In this document: positions 24,706-26,206 of the stretch, one piece after another
Layout of the letters: the number at the start of each line of letters is the position of its first letter
Numbering within the stretch: position 1 is the stretch's first letter
Source: CAINVV01 sp964528535
GTDB lineage: Bacteria > Bacteroidota > Bacteroidia > Bacteroidales > Prolixibacteraceae
Reading direction: 5' to 3'
Assembly (NCBI GenBank): GCA_964528535.1
Contig: CAZGSQ010000046.1
Location: 1 to 26,206, forward strand
DNA length: 26,206 bases
Position numbers and translations under genes: made by a program
The notes under the pieces: model-generated
The model's input: only the letters and a program-made list of their open reading frames with translations
Told to the model about the DNA's origin: nothing
Databases searched by the model: none

Positions 24706-24931
24706 GATATTCTTGAAATTTAGCGTACAAAAACAAATTGTTCTCAAAAACCAATTTTTCGATGTTTTTGACAACTTTGGGGGATAAATTTTGATTCCCT
24801 GCCAATTTTACAGGATTCAGCCAAAACTTGCACTCCCCATTAGGTGTCTCAACATGAATGTGTGGCGGCTCATTGTACTCATCCGAGTAAAAATGAAAAC
24901 GGTATGACCCAATGCGCAAAACAGTAGGCAT
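24695..24931 (-). CDS. DUF4160 family protein, partner of DUF2442
   Basis: A 78-residue protein starting MPTVLRIGSYRFHFYSDEYN, followed by EPPHIHVETPNGECKFWL and a C-terminal helix KVVKNIEKLVFENN. The EPPHxHV box and the FWL-P segment are the DUF4160 signature. I chose the ATG at 24931 to match the family's MPTV start; the frame to 24973 is longer but adds 14 AT-rich residues. A -7-like TATTTTTG lies upstream on the minus strand (24962-24969). The gene precedes and overlaps the DUF2442 gene, the standard order. The pair lies within directly repeated DNA. Confidence 0.85.
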   Translation of the reverse strand: MPTVLRIGSYRFHFYSDEYNEPPHIHVETPNGECKFWLNPVKLAGNQNLSPKVVKNIEKLVFENNLFLYAKFQEYHVR

Positions 24932-24998
24932 TTCGTAATTGTCAAATTTTTCGTTAAAATACAAAAATATCAAATTAAGTAATGAAATACTTTTTGTG

Positions 24999-25064
24999 CA
25001 ACGTAAAAGAATTAAAGAAGGGTTACATAAATTAGGAGCAGAGTTACTCAGGAATGGGATTTAA
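24999..25064 (+). pseudogene. Second copy of the hicB 3' end (22 codons)
   Basis: In frame, this reads QRKRIKEGLHKLGAELLRNGI and a TAA stop, the last 21 residues of a HicB antitoxin with four differences from the copy at 24286-24351. Nothing upstream in this frame resembles the rest of hicB. The sequence before 24999 is AT-rich and belongs to the DUF4160 promoter side. It is a gene fragment, not a functional gene. Confidence 0.8.
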
Positions 25065-25135
25065 AACCACAATTATCTTTACAATGCTGCCTTCAAAGCA
25101 GAACTGACTAGCTGACTCGGAGTCACCCAGTCAGT
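24999..25135 (+). repeat. Right direct repeat flanking the DUF4160/DUF2442 pair
   Basis: This is the second copy of the block at 24286-24423, with the 22-codon hicB tail, the shared AAAACCACAATTATCTTTAC run and a decayed palindrome (25104-25134). The two copies lie 713 bp apart, start to start, and enclose the minus-strand gene pair. Neither copy has terminal inverted repeats or a short target duplication that I can see. Confidence 0.85.
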
Positions 25136-25252
25136 GGATTTTGTGGTTATTTGTATGGGCACTAATTGCAAATCAGAGCCAGCAGGGGGTCTCTTTTAGA
25201 TTGATTATTGGTTTTTCTACAAACTAAATAGAATAAAAAGCCCAATAATTAT

Positions 25253-25900
25253 CTACTTCTTATCCATCATAATCATTATTACATCCTCTCCAACAACTGC
25301 TTGTGTCAATACAAGAAGTGCATCGGTTGAAGTGTCAAATTTACATTTTGATGTCTTTATTTTCTGTATGATTAATGAGTTTGGTAACTTTTTTTGGGAC
25401 AGTGTTATAATGTCAGAATTTGACAACCTAGCAGCTTGGTCAGCTTGAACTGCTTTTCAGGAGAATAATCAAAAGTTTTAGCAGTAAATATTTTACCAGT
25501 AGTAAGATCAACTGCTTGAACAGATCCCTTTAAAAAAAACGTGTACGAGTAATATATTTGGGAACATCATACCTTGTCATATCACTTCTAAAACTTGGTA
25601 CTTTTTCAACTAAATGATCGACTTGATTAGCACATCTTTGTATCTTAATAAATATGAGTGCTGAAGGCCCTAATATCTTGCCCATTGTTGATGCACTTGA
25701 TTGATCAATGTATCCACCAAATGTAAAATTATGTTCTGAAAGGATCGTATTTAGATTTTCACGATCAACAACCTCTATATTATTTGCAACAAAATCACTT
25801 TTAATTGCATCAATGATTTGATCTTCAAAACGGTTAAAAATTATTTTTTAATCCCTGACGGGATTGCTTTTTTAATTTCGACCTTTTCAATTATTTTCAT
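25253..25900 (-). pseudogene. CsgG/LpoB-like protein, broken by three single-base frameshifts
   Basis: Three frame-restoring single-base insertions give one ~215-residue protein: MKIIEKVEIKKAIPSGIKK, then NRFEDQIIDAIKSDFVANN, the motif VVDRENLNTILSEHNF..GGYIDQSSA and GKILGPSALIFIK, which has the CsgG/LpoB-type curli-assembly fold signature (DRxxLxxIL...GKxLGAxxLI). It continues KGSVQAVDLTTGKIFTAKTF and ends DVIMIMMDKK. The losses are in the T run at 25844-25849, the A run at 25532-25539, and at 25445-25446, all in or next to homopolymers on the coding strand. The protein has no signal peptide or lipobox, unlike secreted CsgG. Either the gene is decaying or these are sequencing deletions. Confidence 0.6.
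25850..25865. repeat. Short palindrome AATCCC-TGAC-GGGATT
   Basis: Six-base arms AATCCC and GGGATT flank TGAC within the 5' part of the CsgG-like pseudogene. The element resembles short hairpins seen between Bacteroidota genes, but here it is inside reading frame, coding for AIPSGIK, so it may be coincidental. Confidence 0.35.
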
Positions 25901-25930
25901 CTGACATTTCTTAATGCGGACAGATTGCCT

Positions 25931-25938
25931 TAAGTTTG
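25931..25938 (+). promoter_or_regulatory. Possible -7 box for the DUF5618-like gene
   Basis: TAAGTTTG matches TAnnTTTG. TTTC at 25907-25910 is 20 bp upstream, one base off the -33 TTTG. The start codon would be only 14 bases after the box, leaving a very short leader. Weak but plausible. Confidence 0.35.
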
Positions 25939-25952
25939 TGAAAAGAGGCAAA

Positions 25953-26206
25953 ATGGTCATCAAGGAACAAAATAGAATCAGGACTACCTATTACAACGAA
26001 GCAATCCGTTACATGGAGCATGCCAAGGAAACCCTTAAGAAGGCTGGCAAGGAAGATCGTTTCTATGTAGATGAGAAATATGTCAAGACTGCTTGCGGCA
26101 CTGCCTACAATGGTGTCCTGAAAGCATTGGACGGATATTTGCTCCTGAAAGGAATCGAAATGAAAAAAGGGAGAAAAGATATAGAATACTACGAGGATGC
26201 AATTGC
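25953..26206 (+). CDS. DUF5618-like small helical protein, 3' end outside window
   Basis: The frame is open from an ATG at 25953 to the window end (84 full codons). It begins MVIKEQNRIRTTYYNEAIRY and continues with MEHAKETLKKAGKEDRFYVD, EKYVKTACGTAYNGVLKALD and GYLLLKGIEMKKGRKDIEYY. The pattern EAxRYxxxAKexL..AG......D.KYV..A...AYNGVLxALD is that of DUF5618 proteins of Bacteroidota, all-helical proteins of about 120-160 residues, possibly related to HEPN-like folds. Function is unknown. The C-terminus is cut by the window edge. Confidence 0.65.
   Translation, partial: MVIKEQNRIRTTYYNEAIRYMEHAKETLKKAGKEDRFYVDEKYVKTACGTAYNGVLKALDGYLLLKGIEMKKGRKDIEYYEDAI

Noticed and set aside
24705..24774. Longer DUF2442 start
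   Set aside because: It would run through the DUF4160 3' end with an atypical Cys-rich extension; 24705 matches the family.
25204..25249. 8-bp inverted repeat ATTATTGG / CCAATAAT near the CsgG-like 3' end
   Set aside because: The 30-nt loop and AT-rich arms make chance likely; no T-run follows.

Overview
The window reads as chromosome of a Bacteroidota (Bacteroidetes) bacterium, most likely an environmental Bacteroidales-like lineage. The signs are a SusC/BtuB-style TonB receptor, a sigma-54/AsnRS gene pair, a FucP-type sugar permease next to a ROK kinase, few strong Shine-Dalgarno sequences, several Bacteroidota-type -7 boxes (TAnnTTTG), and small DUF2442, DUF4160 and DUF5618 proteins. I had no database access; the taxonomy is inferred from protein character and promoter style.

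Layout. Bases 1-797 hold the 3' end of a TonB-dependent receptor. Bases 1005-4657 form a phosphate block: DUF47 (PhoU-like) protein, Pit transporter, PhoR-type kinase and PhoB-type regulator, with a doubled perfect palindrome between kinase and regulator. Bases 4661-7565 (minus) are rpoN and asnS. Bases 7566-8355 are sparse, with a 39-codon ORF and a conserved hypothetical. Bases 8378-10387 (minus) carry an AEC-family carrier and a YghZ-type aldo/keto reductase. Bases 10536-13564 form a sugar uptake group: FucP/GluP permease, ROK sugar kinase and SixA-like phosphatase. Bases 13921-16803 hold a soluble triple-PAS histidine kinase facing a convergent AraC regulator.

The most interesting unit is 17068-21668: a corrinoid protein, an MtaB-type methanol:corrinoid methyltransferase, a CobW-family GTPase and a ferredoxin/ASKHA (RACo-type) corrinoid reactivase. 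It ends in a perfect 18-bp-stem terminator and is preceded by a possible structured leader and the divergent AraC gene. MtaB keeps all three zinc ligands known from the Methanosarcina enzyme, at almost the same residue numbers. Together the genes would move a methyl group from methanol (or a related substrate) to a corrinoid, load the zinc enzyme, and rescue oxidised Co(II). No second methyltransferase (MtaA or a THF methyltransferase) is visible, so the methyl acceptor is unknown.

Bases 21772-23849 encode an unrecognised membrane protein and a zinc-ribbon membrane protein. Bases 23860-26206 look like decaying accessory DNA: a hicB antitoxin pseudogene with three lesions, a DUF4160/DUF2442 pair sitting between two ~93%-identical direct repeats that carry the hicB 3' end, a frameshifted CsgG-like gene, and the start of a DUF5618 gene. 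A family of related palindromes built on GACGGGGTGA occurs four times between 21667 and 25134.
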